Assembly: GCA_032718475.1 (NCBI GenBank)
Contig: JAUCBJ010007852.1
Coordinates: 1 to 44,207, forward strand
From: Nemertoderma westbladi
Lineage: Eukaryota > Xenacoelomorpha > Nemertodermatida > Nemertodermatidae
Length of the DNA: 44,207 bases
Reading direction: 5' to 3'
Position 1 is the stretch's first letter; each line of letters opens with the position of its first letter. Made by a program: the position numbers and the translations under genes. This document shows, in pieces, positions 20,444 through 29,190 of the stretch. Below the pieces are notes generated by a model, which saw only the letters and a program-made list of their open reading frames with translations, searched no databases and was not told the DNA's origin.

Positions 20444-20451
20444 GTAAGCTA

Positions 20452-20456
20452 ATCTC
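20452..20456. repeat. Target-site duplication of LTR element, left copy
   Basis: The sequence atctc directly precedes the left LTR and is repeated directly after the right LTR at 28248-28252. A 5-bp duplication fits LTR-retrotransposon integration. Confidence 0.9.
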
Positions 20457-21010
20457 TGTGACGGGATCCGAGAATCCCGATTTATCCCGGTTTAGTTTGT
20501 TTACGCGTTCCCACCGCCAGTGAAAGAGTTTGTTATGTTGTTGATGGGTATAGAATATAATGTCAAATAATAAGTAGACAAATAGCACAGTTGATGGTGG
20601 ATTATCACAGTACAGAATAAAATACCGGTAATATTAATGGTGGTGGCGGCAACGGTAACAAAGGTTACCGTTCTGCCCTAATGTAACTGGTAAACTGAGT
20701 GAATAAAGTGACACAGTGACTGGTAATATATTGCACTAGTTGGCCGTATTACATTACTCAGTGGATGCCTTCCCCCCATTGGCTAATAACTCACTTCTCA
20801 CCCTCCCATCTCTCTGGGAGTGCTTCCCCCCGCTGCTGTCACTCTCTCTCTACCGGAGGTGTAACCTCTGACCCCCGCTGTGTGTGTTCCTTTGGGGTTT
20901 GTCGCCCCTTTTATTGGGGTGACACGAGGTTGATTGGTAATCAACCTCGTGCTCCCAATATTGCTTAAAGCCAACTTTGTGGGGTGGCTAGCGGAATTGA
21001 TTCGCTAACA
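20457..21010 (-). repeat. 3' LTR of the BEL/Pao-type element (left in window)
   Basis: The LTR is 554 bp, plus-strand ends TGTGACGGG...GCTAACA. It differs from the other LTR by one indel near 20630 and about three substitutions, for example around 20690 and 20850. Confidence 0.95.
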
Positions 21011-22157
21011 CTCCCCCCCCATGCTATCTTCCCGGTGAGAAGATAGCATCAACCTCTAGTGCGCTTCAATTCCGCTGGAACTCGATCTATTATCGGGTGT
21101 GGGGTGGAGTTGTTTTCTTGGAGTCGGCTTTCCAGGCCGCTCCCTATGGGTATGATAACGCTACCCAGTCTGACGTCTCGTGTCGGGCCGATTGTGGACT
21201 CTCACACAATTTTTGTTTCCCCAACACTCTCACCACTCTAACTCTGCTCTAACTTCTCCACTCGAACTCCGCTCTAACTCCGCTCTTACTCTCTCCCCAC
21301 ACCTGAATCGCACTCGCCTGCCCTCTCTCTCACCAGCAGCTCCTCTCCATACTCCTCTCTACTCTCTACCACTCCCTAAGGCCCTAATCTCTAATGCTAC
21401 CCCTGTGCTATCATACTATCTAACTCTCTAACTTACTAACTACTTACTACCTTCTAACTCTCTACCTTACTAACTACCTACTATCTAACTCTCTTACTAC
21501 TCATTAGCTCCTAGCTTCTCTAACTCTACTAACTCTAACTCTACTAGCTCTTGCTAAAAACCCTGTAACTAAGAACTCTCTGCTTACTACTTTCTACGTG
21601 GCGCTTGCGGTGCCCACAACCACTCTGCTTACAACCTCCATCTACCATGGCGCTTCCGGTGCCCACAACCACTCTACTACTACCTCTATCTACGTGGCGC
21701 TTGCGGTGCCCACAACCACTCTACTACTACTTCCGTCTACATGGCGCTTGCGGTGCCCACAACCACTCTGCTTACTACCTCCATCTACGTGGCGCTTGCG
21801 GTGCCCACAACCACTCTCTGCTACCACCTTCTACGTGGCGCTTCCGGTGCCCACAACCCCTCTACTACTACTTTCTACGTGGCGCTTCCGGTGCCCACAA
21901 CCCCTCTACTACTCGTGGCATGTTAATATACCACACTCCCTATACCCCGCCGCCTTCTAACACTCTACTACTACTTTCTACTACTTCTTGCTACTACTTA
22001 CTATCTCTTCTAACTATTACTTTCTACCTTCTACTTATTTTATTATTTAATTATTTGTTATTTATTTTAATAATTTAAATAATTATTTGTGTGGGAAGGG
22101 CGTCTCGCCCTCATTCCCACCCCCCTCAGTCCAAAATATTGGACGACTAAACTTCAC
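21011..22157. repeat. Non-coding 3' region of the LTR element with tandem repeats
   Basis: The plus strand is strongly C/T-rich from 21200 to 21590. At 21593-21915 about eight copies of a 38-47-bp unit built on 'ctacgtggcgcttgcggtgc' and 'ccacaaccactctactac' occur. The (element-sense) polypurine tract sits at 21011-21021. No pol sequence is present. Confidence 0.8.
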
Positions 22158-22769
22158 CTAACTAGGGCGATTCTTCCAATAGGCACTCTCCCACTGCTCC
22201 CCTTGTAGGTCCTGTAGGATTCGCCACACTCTCTTCGCCAATTCCAACTCACCAGGAATTGGTTCTCCCTCTTCTGCCACCCTAAAATCGGGTCTCTCCC
22301 TTAGTATGTGTGCTGGCATTAAAGGCCTCGACGACCCCCGTTCGTCCTTCGGCATACACGATGTCTGCATATGTAATGCCCCCTTGCACTCTGTCAGTCC
22401 CGCGTGCGTATGCAACACGCCTCCTACTTTCCTGACTCCTTTATTATGTTTACTCATGGGCTTATCTGCCCCTGGTCTAATCCTCTCACATCCTCTCCCT
22501 TTCCATCTTGTCTTCTTACTCGACCTCCCCCTTGTCGGTATGCCTCTCAACCGGACCGGCGTCTCTTCCGGACACTCCTCTGAACACTCCTCCGGACACT
22601 CCTCCGGACTATTGTCCTCCTGACACTCCACCGGACACTCCTCTGGTTTGTCCTCCGGACATCTCGCCGTCCGCTCCTCTCCATCTCCATACCGATACTT
22701 GCTGGGACCCTTGTTCCAACCCATTGTCTCTAAATCTTCTGCATCCAAGCCATTCTCCTCCCCGCCCAC
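22158..22769 (-). CDS. C-terminal frame of the LTR element, Cys/Glu/Pro repeats
   Basis: A 203-codon open frame overlaps the end of the protease frame by 39 bp in a different register. It contains reiterated 'PEECPEEC/SEECPEE' units near residues 40-70, a basic stretch, and a hydrophobic-patterned end 'LELAKRVWRILQDLQGEQWE'. No match to RT or integrase was recognised. It may be a shifted remnant of the sequence that once joined protease to RT, or an element-specific domain. Expression is uncertain. Confidence 0.4.
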   Translation of the reverse strand: MGGEENGLDAEDLETMGWNKGPSKYRYGDGEERTARCPEDKPEECPVECQEDNSPEECPEECSEECPEETPVRLRGIPTRGRSSKKTRWKGRGCERIRPGADKPMSKHNKGVRKVGGVLHTHAGLTECKGALHMQTSCMPKDERGSSRPLMPAHILRERPDFRVAEEGEPIPGELELAKRVWRILQDLQGEQWESAYWKNRPS

Positions 22770-24052
22770 TCTCTTGGTGTTGCTTCCACTTCTAGCTGTC
22801 TCCCCCTATCGCCCGTCTCTGGCCTCTCCTCTACATCCTCAACAGTCCCTGGCACCATGCACCCTGAACTCTCAGACACATGGAATGGTATATTGGTTTT
22901 GATTGGGCCGGTTAGCGTCCACCCGAATGGTGTTAAAATCGCCACCGGGTCACACTGCCTGTCTTCGCCGAAGACCGTTTGCATTCTATCGTGGGCCATC
23001 GGGCAGTCCATTCCTACTATAATGGATACCTTCCTAACGTCCACCTCTGGGATTGAGAAGTCGATACTGTCCAGGAATTTGTATTGTTCGACCTCGGTGT
23101 TGGTTGGTCGCCTGGCGTTGATATTTATCGACTCTATCACCTGGACGGGGTCGATGGTCGCCCTGTAGTCGCATCCTGGTGCTATCGCTGCTATCCCGCA
23201 CCGTCCGGTCCTCATCTCCAGGACCTCATCTTTGCTTGAGACGGTAGTTACCGCCATTCTATTCGGCCTCGTCTTTAGCCCTATCTCTTCGGCCACCCAG
23301 TTCTCCACCAGCGTGAAGGCTGCTCCGCTGTCGACCAGCATTAATGTCGTTACTGATCGACCACCCTCTCCTGATATCTTCACTGGTACTACCCCGAGTA
23401 GTACTTTTCTCTTCTTTCTTGCCACTGTCGTGCTTGTAGCCATTGTTTGGCCTCCAGTCTCAGACTCTCTAACTGCTGTTTCTCTACACTCTCCAGATCT
23501 GTGTCCTTCTACCACACATCGATGATATAGTCCGTTTGCGTCTGTGTAGGCTACACGGTCTTGTTTGGGCAACGCTTGCCAGTGCTTACAACTCATGGTC
23601 TTATGGGTTCCGTCCCGATGTAATTGACATTCGAATCCTGGATTATAGCGTTCCCTATATAGTCCTTCACGTATCGCGCGTAGGTTTATATCTACCGATT
23701 TAGTGTTTTGGTTACCTGTACTCGGCCTACTGGGTATGTTGGGATCATGTTTATTTGTGGTGTTATTTTCTTTCTCTCCCTGCCACGGTGTGGCCCTATT
23801 CCCAGCTAACTGTGGGCTTGTAGCCCCCTGTGTGGCCGCATGTGGTAGCGACTGTCTTACTCTCGGGAATGAATCTGCAGGACTGTGTTCGGGTTTAGGC
23901 CTGTTGTATTCGATCTTTGGCGCCTTCCCCAAACTATCCTCACTATAGACTGGGTCTGTTATCAACTCGGCTTCGTAGTTTAGGAAGCTCGACATCTCTT
24001 CTAGCCCGGTTCCGCACCCTTCCTCTCTCGAGTGGAGAAGGCGATCTTCCTC
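22730..24052 (-). CDS. Gag C-terminus, zinc knuckles and DUF1758-like aspartic protease
   Basis: The frame enters by overlap with the gag frame near 24040, so a frameshift is needed and no start is claimed. It first gives the end of the gag domain ('EEMSSFLNYEAELITDPVYS'), then a proline-rich spacer. A BEL/Pao-style knuckle region follows at about 23640-23500: 'CQLHRDGTHKTMSC', then 'GLYHRCVVEGHRSGEC'. In the second knuckle a Tyr stands where the first Cys is expected. The aspartic protease begins 'LLGVVPVKI' and has the catalytic 'LVDSGAAFTLV' near 23345-23310. It continues through 'IVGMDCP' to 'TPFGWTLTGPI' near 22890, the usual end of this peptidase. The enzyme would cleave the gag polyprotein in particles. 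RT, which normally follows directly, is absent. Confidence 0.75.
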   Translation of the reverse strand, partial: EEDRLLHSREEGCGTGLEEMSSFLNYEAELITDPVYSEDSLGKAPKIEYNRPKPEHSPADSFPRVRQSLPHAATQGATSPQLAGNRATPWQGEKENNTTNKHDPNIPSRPSTGNQNTKSVDINLRAIREGLYRERYNPGFECQLHRDGTHKTMSCKHWQALPKQDRVAYTDANGLYHRCVVEGHRSGECRETAVRESETGGQTMATSTTVARKKRKVLLGVVPVKISGEGGRSVTTLMLVDSGAAFTLVENWVAEEIGLKTRPNRMAVTTVSSKDEVLEMRTGRCGIAAIAPGCDYRATIDPVQVIESININARRPTNTEVEQYKFLDSIDFSIPEVDVRKVSIIVGMDCPMAHDRMQTVFGEDRQCDPVAILTPFGWTLTGPIKTNIPFHVSESSGCMVPGTVEDVEERPETGDRGRQLEVEATPREWAGRRMAWMQKI

Positions 24053-24819
24053 CACTTACTCCGCAGCCAGATCGGCAGTGCCTGCGCTATCGTGGTGATG
24101 TTATTAGATGCGTTGAGTTCGTATGGCGCGTCTAGTGTCTTCAGTACGATTAACGCCTTCTCGACCTTGTTCGCGAAGGTCTTTATGCTAACGGGGTTAT
24201 CCTGTAGGCCACCCGATGTTATACCTCTCAGGGTTTGCCGGATTATCTTGGCTGGGTGTCCGTATTCCCTGTCTAGCGCCCGCCATGCTGTCGTGAAGCC
24301 ACCCTCGATGCCCTGGTACTGCCTCACGATGTCGTATGCTGGGCCTCCTGTATACACCTGTAGATATTTTAGGCACTCCGCCTGCGTCAAGTTCTTACTT
24401 AATATCTCGTTGCTGTACATGCGCCGAAATTACAGGTATTCTTCCGGCCTACTCCCGTCGAATTTAAATGGCTCGACTGGTGGCAGTTCGATCCTGGTCT
24501 TTAAGGCATCGATTAATGTGGCCATTCCCATCGCCTGTGCCTCCAATGGGTTCGATGGATGCTGTACAGATTCCGCCGTTGGGTGCGGCCCGCTCGTCCT
24601 ATCTGTTGTTCTTTTCTGTTGCGTCGGATATATCATTGGGGGTAACGGCCCCCTCCATATTTCCGTTTCGCACGACCTGTTCTCGTCCAGGGGGTTCGAT
24701 GTTCTTATTGCTGTTCGAGTATATTGTTGATATTGTAATGGGGGAATGTCACCCTGTCCCCCCCCCCCCCCACCGGTATGTTTGGTACTGGGGTTGATGT
24801 TAATATATTGGGGCCCATA
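24001..24819 (-). pseudogene. Gag domain (DUF1759-like), interrupted by one stop and a frameshift
   Basis: From the poly-G tract near 24765 the frame runs to 'PFKFDGSRPEEYL'. It meets an in-frame TAA at about 24432-24430 and continues in the same frame as 'MYSNEILSKNLTQAECLKYL', 'GGPAYDIVRQYQGIEGGF', 'ALDREYGHPAKIIRQTLRGI' and 'LPIWLRSKWRKIAFS'. This is the order expected of the BEL/Pao gag (DUF1759). The frame closes at 24001 after a GAGAG run, where a shift leads into the protease frame. The stop and shift may be mutations; programmed recoding cannot be excluded. Gag would form the intracellular particle. Confidence 0.75.
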
Positions 24820-25650
24820 CATCTATCTGCAATAACTCTCCCCTTCCCTGGATATATGTTATGTCCATGTGTATTATAGTCATGCTGCTGTGCTGGTACC
24901 GATATAGGCCTATCCACTTCTTGCCTACCTACCGGTATGTACTCCGCGACTTCCGGGTTTAATTCCGTCGTCCGCACTACCCTGTCGCCTACACTATCTC
25001 TCCCAGCATGGCCTATAATAGTATGTGCAGTAAGGCCTACAGTATGTCCTGCAGTCTGCATGTGCCCTTCTGAACCGAAGTTTAATTCTCTCGAATCTCG
25101 AATCTCCCCGCGACTACCGTACTCTCGATCGGCAGCTATATCCCGTCGGGAAGTTTCTCTTCGATCCCCTCTTATATTCTCGTCTGCGTATCGGTACGTC
25201 CTGTACCCCTCTCCTGGCGTGCGGTGCGCCTCTCTGGGGCGACGGCAATCTCCCGAAGTTCGACCCCACTGACTCCCTAACTCCATCTCTACTATTGGCG
25301 GCTCGCTATCCGTCCTCGCTCTCCGGTTGCTCCTAGCAACGACTCTTCTATTATCTTCACTTCTTCTCTCTTCGACCTCTCGGTTAAACTCTACTAATCT
25401 TCTTCTCTCTTCTGACTGGGCTCGACGTCTCGTCGCTCGCCCACTCTCGGCGCTAACATCTGACTCTACTCTGTCCGGCTGGACCTTCCTGGGGATACTC
25501 GCCATCCCCCTACTATTCTCCGTCGTCGGGTGCCGCGGTTCACCTAACTTGCCCCGCGCATTATCCGCCGACGCCTGTGGGACATTCTCTGCCCCCTCTC
25601 TCTCGCTACTAATCTCTAGTGGTGGGGCGCCCGTAGCCGCCCCCCCCCCC
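24705..25650 (-). CDS. Arg/Ser-rich upstream Gag region of the LTR element
   Basis: An open frame lies between two poly-G tracts and is rich in R, E, S and G ('ESGRATRRRAQSEERRRLVE', 'RETSRRDIAADREYGSRGEI'). The C-terminal part is histidine/tyrosine-rich. No known domain was recognised. It overlaps the gag-domain frame across the G-run at about 24759-24771. A high basic content would suit nucleic-acid binding, but that is only inference. Confidence 0.45.
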
Positions 25651-25815
25651 ACCCGCCACTTCTAACTTCACTATCTCTTACTACACTTCTGCGTCCCTCT
25701 TGTCGGACATTCTCTACCCCCCTTTTCTCGCCACTAATCTTCCGTGGTGGGGTGCCCATAGCCCCCCCCCCCCCACCCGCTACTTCTAACTTCACTATCT
25801 CTTACTTCACTTCTA
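25600..25815. repeat. ~120-bp tandem duplication with C-runs in the LTR element
   Basis: The block ending '...ttctaacttcactatctct' occurs at about 25600-25690 and again at 25720-25815. Each copy carries a C10-C14 run (25641-25651 and about 25761-25774). Confidence 0.75.
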
Positions 25816-26346
25816 CACCCCTCTCTAGTCGACGCACTAACTCTACTGCGCCTGGGTCTATTCACCCCCGCCTCTTCCTCTACTACTGCGTAGCCTACCA
25901 GGCCCACCTCGGGTTGACTCAACCCCGCTACTTCCTGCCTACTATCTACGTGGCCTACCAGGCCCCCCTCGGCTTGACTCAACCCCGCCACTTCCTGCCT
26001 ACTAACTACGCGGCCTACCAGGCCCTCATTTGCCGGGCTATGCACGTCCGCCACGTTCATATTAATAGCACCATTCCCAATATTATCTGTTAAATCAATT
26101 AAATCTTCTATATCAATTAAATTATTAGAATTATTAGAATTTGAAACGGGGTTATTATTTAAATTATTTTGTGTATTTAGATTTAAATTATTTGAATTAT
26201 TTTGCGTAATTATATTTGAATTAATATTATTATTTGGATTTAAATTTAAATTACTACTACCAGGTAAAATATTTCCTGTAATAAAGGGATTAGGGTTATC
26301 TACTACGGTACTATTAATATTAACATTTCCTAACGTACTATTATTA
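25734..26346 (-). CDS. Asn-rich low-complexity frame of the LTR element
   Basis: On the minus strand a frame is open from the G15 tract at 26347-26361 to 25734. It begins 'GNNSTLGNVNINSTVV', continues through many N/L/I residues ('NSNNSNNLIDIEDLIDLTD'), then carries a 20-residue repeat ('EVGLVG', 'SRQEVAGLSQ' twice). The abrupt AT-rich stretch (26090-26340) inside an otherwise GC-rich element stands out. No domain was recognised. Confidence 0.4.
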
Positions 26347-27623
26347 CCCCCCCCCCCCCCCGCCCGTACGGCTACACCAGTTCTGGTTCTCTCGCCCGGT
26401 GCCTGTAAGTGGGGTATTAACAGACGTTTTTACTACCTCTGGCTCCTTGTAAACACTACCCGAGCCAGCCTCGCTCTCTGACAGCCCCAACCGCGCCAGT
26501 TCTAGTCGGCGCTTCAGTTTGGCTTGATATTGCGTAAGCCTCTCTAGCCGGGCATGCAAATCATCCCGCACACGCTCTGCCTCTATCTCTCTCTCTCTGT
26601 CCTCTCGTAAACTTCGCTTGGCCAACTCTGCCTCCCTCGCAACCATCTCAAGCCGCCTCGCCGGCTCGCTCTCTACTCTCATCTCCCGCTCTCTACGCTC
26701 CTCGGCTCTCTCTCTATCCCCCTTTGCCACTCTCTTTCTTTCTCCAACCATTCCGATCCCTCCCTCAGTCGACTCTCTAACTCTTTCTGGTCTAGCGTCA
26801 CAATTTTTAATTTATACGCCAGATTTATCTCCTGCACCTGTCTTTCTTTTGCGGAGGATGTAGCAGACTTATCGGTTGCGACAGACTCCCGTCGCCCCTC
26901 CGTCCTACTAACTTTCCCCCGCTCTCCGGGGTTTTCTCCGACCGACGAGACCGAATCCTCGGGGTTAACCTCGGATTTACCCTCCTGCGGTCCCCTCCAA
27001 CCCACTAATTTTATTCCCCGGGCATCGACTAAGTATGGCCCTATGTACACTACACCAGGCTCCATACCCCTACATTCCCACAGTTCAAACTGTTCGGTGG
27101 CAACCCCTCTCGCTCTCTCATTGGCTTGTTCTCCCTGCCCAAAGCGCACTAAGTAATCAAAATGTTTATTCGACTCACCTAGCCGCTTCTCTAGCTTTAC
27201 CTCGTCTATCTTCGCCCCTTCCTTGGCCTCCCTCAACTGTTCCTTTGTGGCGTTGTAAGCCCGTCGGAGCCGATCGCTGACCCCGACGTCCTCGTCGCCG
27301 ACATCCCCTCCATCTCTCTGTGTTCGGCATCGTACCGGCGGCCCCACCGTCGCCGTTCCGGTGGGCCGTCCGTCGCCCTCGGCCTGTGGCTGGCCGGCGA
27401 CATCGGTACGTCGACCGCCGTCGTGCGTCGACTCGTCTCTCCTCTCTCTCGACTCGTCCTCTCGTCCTCGTTGTGGTAGACTGCCGCCCTCCGCCTGGGC
27501 CGCCGGATCGCTTATCGTCGACGAACCCGGCGTCGTGAGTTGATACTGTCTCGTCGCGGCCTCGCGGATCATTAGGTTGTCGTCCGGGGTCCGCGGCGGT
27601 GTCGTCTCTCCTTCTCGACTCAT
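26344..27623 (-). CDS. N-terminal coiled-coil region of the LTR element's Gag
   Basis: An ATG at 27623 opens a 314-codon frame 70 bp inside the 5' LTR. It has an acidic, Gly-rich N-terminus, then helix-forming segments ('DRLRRAYNATKEQLREAKEG', 'KLEKRLGESNKHFDYLVRFG') and, near the end, E/R-rich heptads ('LDQKELESRLREGSEWLEKE'). It stops at 26679 and overlaps by 72 bp a second frame (26751-26344) of almost continuous charged helix ('RREREMRVESEPARRLEMVA', 'DDLHARLERLTQYQAKLKRR'). That second frame ends in poly-Gly at the G15 tract. Together these look like one coiled-coil Gag N-terminus broken by a shift. No named domain was recognised. Confidence 0.5.
26347..26361. repeat. C15 tract (G15 on the element sense strand) at an ORF junction
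   Basis: This is one of four G-runs of about 10-15 in the element (others near 24759, 25641 and 25761). Each lies where one open frame hands over to another. Confidence 0.9.
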
Positions 27624-27692
27624 CTTTGGTCTTCTGTCTGTGGCTGGCAGTTGTTTGGCAGTTTGTTACTTAGGGCAGGAGTACTTTGTTAC

Positions 27693-28247
27693 TGTGACGG
27701 GATCCGAGAATCCCGATTTATCCCGGTTTAGTTTGTTTACGCGTTCCCACCGCCAGTGAAAGAGTTTGTTATGTTGTTGATGGGTATAGAATATAATGTC
27801 AAATAATAAGTAGACAAATAGCACAGTTGATGGTGGATTATCACAGTACAGAATAAAATACCAGGTAATATTAATGGTGGTGGCGGCAACGGTAACAAAG
27901 GTTACCGTTCTGCCCTAATGTAACTGCTAAACTGAGTGAATAAAGTGACACAGTGACTGGTAATATATTGCACTAGTTGGCCGTATTACATTACTCAGTG
28001 GATGCCTTCCCCCCATTGGCTAATAACTCACTTCTCACCCTCCCATCTCTCTGGGAGTGCTTCCCCCCGCTGCTGTCACTCTCTCCCTCCCGGAGGTGTA
28101 ACCTCTGACCCCCGCTGTGTGTGTTCCTTTGGGGTTTGTCGCCCCTTTTATTGGGGTGACACGAGGTTGATTGGTAATCAACCTCGTGCTCCCAATATTG
28201 CTTAAAGCCAACTTTGTGGGGTGGCTAGCGGAATTGATTCGCTAACA
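27693..28247 (-). repeat. 5' LTR of the BEL/Pao-type element (right in window)
   Basis: The LTR is 555 bp, same termini as the other LTR. It should hold the element's promoter on the minus strand. The right TSD copy atctc follows at 28248-28252, after which the host intron resumes ('atctcatagtaatg'). Confidence 0.95.
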
Positions 28248-28352
28248 ATCTCATAGTAATGTCCATCAATACTAAGCCTAGAAATAATTTTTGTAAATTA
28301 GCTTTAATATTGAAAAGTTTACTGTTGAATTTGTATATATTACATGCTTTAG

Positions 28353-28475
28353 ATGTTGATGAATGTCAAACTGGTTTTCATAATTGCAATAGTAATGCAA
28401 ACTGTATAAATGTTGTTGGAGGATTTGAGTGTGCTTGCAATTCAGGATATTCTGGAGATGGCTTATCATGCACTG
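28353..28475 (+). CDS. Exon 7: calcium-binding EGF domain 6
   Basis: The exon is 123 bp, phase 1-1, with acceptor gctttag and donor gtaagc. It encodes 'DVDECQTGFHNCNSNANC' then 'INVVGGFECACNSGYSGDG' and 'LSCTG'. It is the last EGF found before the Ser/Thr linker exon, and its phase joins correctly to 32672. Confidence 0.9.
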
Positions 28476-28580
28476 GTAAGCTAATCTCATAATAATCTAC
28501 ACCGGAATGTATTTTTACATAGTCACAGATATGGGGCGCATACATATTATACATACGTACATACAGTACATCATCCATAT

Positions 28581-29008
28581 TCGGCCGAAATTTCGGCCAC
28601 GATTTCGGCTTAGATTTTGGCCAAGATTTCGGCTTATAACCTTGGCCGAAATCTTGACCGAAATCTTGGCCGAAATCTAGGCCGAAATCTAGGCCGAAAT
28701 CTAAGCCGAAATCTAGGCCGAAATTTCAATAACGAGACATTCTTGTCAGTCTGCGTTTCTCTGTTACCAGTCTGCCAGTACAGTACTACGGTACCGCAGT
28801 ACCATAGTGTGTAGATACTCTATGACCAAAAGTACTGACTTACAGTTATGAGTTACCTATGGATGGTATATAGGCCTACCTCACTGGATTAAATTTCGGC
28901 CCAGATTTCGGCTTAGATTTCGTCTTAGCTTTTGGCTTAGATTTCGGCTTAGATTTCGGCCAAAATTCTAAGCCGAAATCTTGGCCGAAATCTAGGCCGA
29001 AATCTAAA
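28581..29008. repeat. Two inverted arrays of a 12-bp unit (aggccgaaatct / agatttcggcct)
   Basis: Block 1 (28581-28727) has about five units of 'agatttcggc' type, then about eight of the reverse-complement 'ggccgaaatcta' type. Block 2 (28891-29008) has about six of the first and three of the second. Each block can fold on itself and the blocks can pair with each other. The 28728-28890 spacer has no recognised content. Confidence 0.9.
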
Positions 29009-29060
29009 CCAGTCGCCGAGAATCTAAACCAGTCGCCGAGAATCTGAACCAGTCGCCGAC
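29001..29060. repeat. 20-bp direct repeat, three copies
   Basis: aatctaaaccagtcgccgag occurs at 29001-29020 and 29021-29040, with a variant at 29041-29060, immediately after the inverted arrays. Confidence 0.9.
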
Positions 29061-29069
29061 ATTTTCATA

Positions 29070-29190
29070 TTTTTGAAGCCCACGGCGCCCCATACACAGA
29101 CACCGACTTTGCGGATGACATCACCCTGCTCTCTAATACGCTAGCAGATGCACAACTTCTACTGAATAAAGTGGAGAGGTCTGCTAATAA
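29070..29190 (+). pseudogene. LINE family A RT fragment, left part
   Basis: This encodes 'TDTDFADDITLLSNTLADAQ' and 'LLLNKVERSA', the catalytic motif C region of an A-like RT. The frame is cut at 'tctgctaa' by a nested LINE and resumes at about 30262 with 'KEVGLDINATKTEF'. A 6-bp repeat tgctaa flanks the insertion. Confidence 0.8.

Larger units (their letters stand above)
20457..28247 (-). mobile_element. BEL/Pao-type LTR retrotransposon, gag-protease only (non-autonomous)
   Basis: The 7.79-kb element has two LTRs of 554 and 555 bp starting TG and ending CA, a 5-bp TSD (atctc), and a purine-rich tract (atgggggggag on the element's sense strand) next to its 3' LTR. It is antisense to the host gene. 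The interior encodes a long coiled-coil/low-complexity N-terminal region, a gag segment with the DUF1759-like domain, zinc knuckles and a DUF1758-like aspartic protease. No reverse transcriptase, RNase H or integrase was found: after the protease there is only a Cys/Glu/Pro-repeat frame and about 1.1 kb of repetitive non-coding sequence. The LTRs differ at about four positions (roughly 0.7%), so it is young. It must have been mobilised by a partner. A tRNA primer site beginning TGG was not seen. Confidence 0.85.

Noticed and set aside
21598-22078. Plus-strand ORFs of 120 and 157 codons with Thr/Pro repeats
   Set aside because: They are translations of a tandem repeat in the 3' non-coding region of the antisense LTR element.
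22306-25665. Numerous plus-strand ORFs over 80 codons
   Set aside because: They mirror the minus-strand gag-protease frames; their Ser/Leu/Pro-rich composition comes from the pyrimidine-rich antisense strand.
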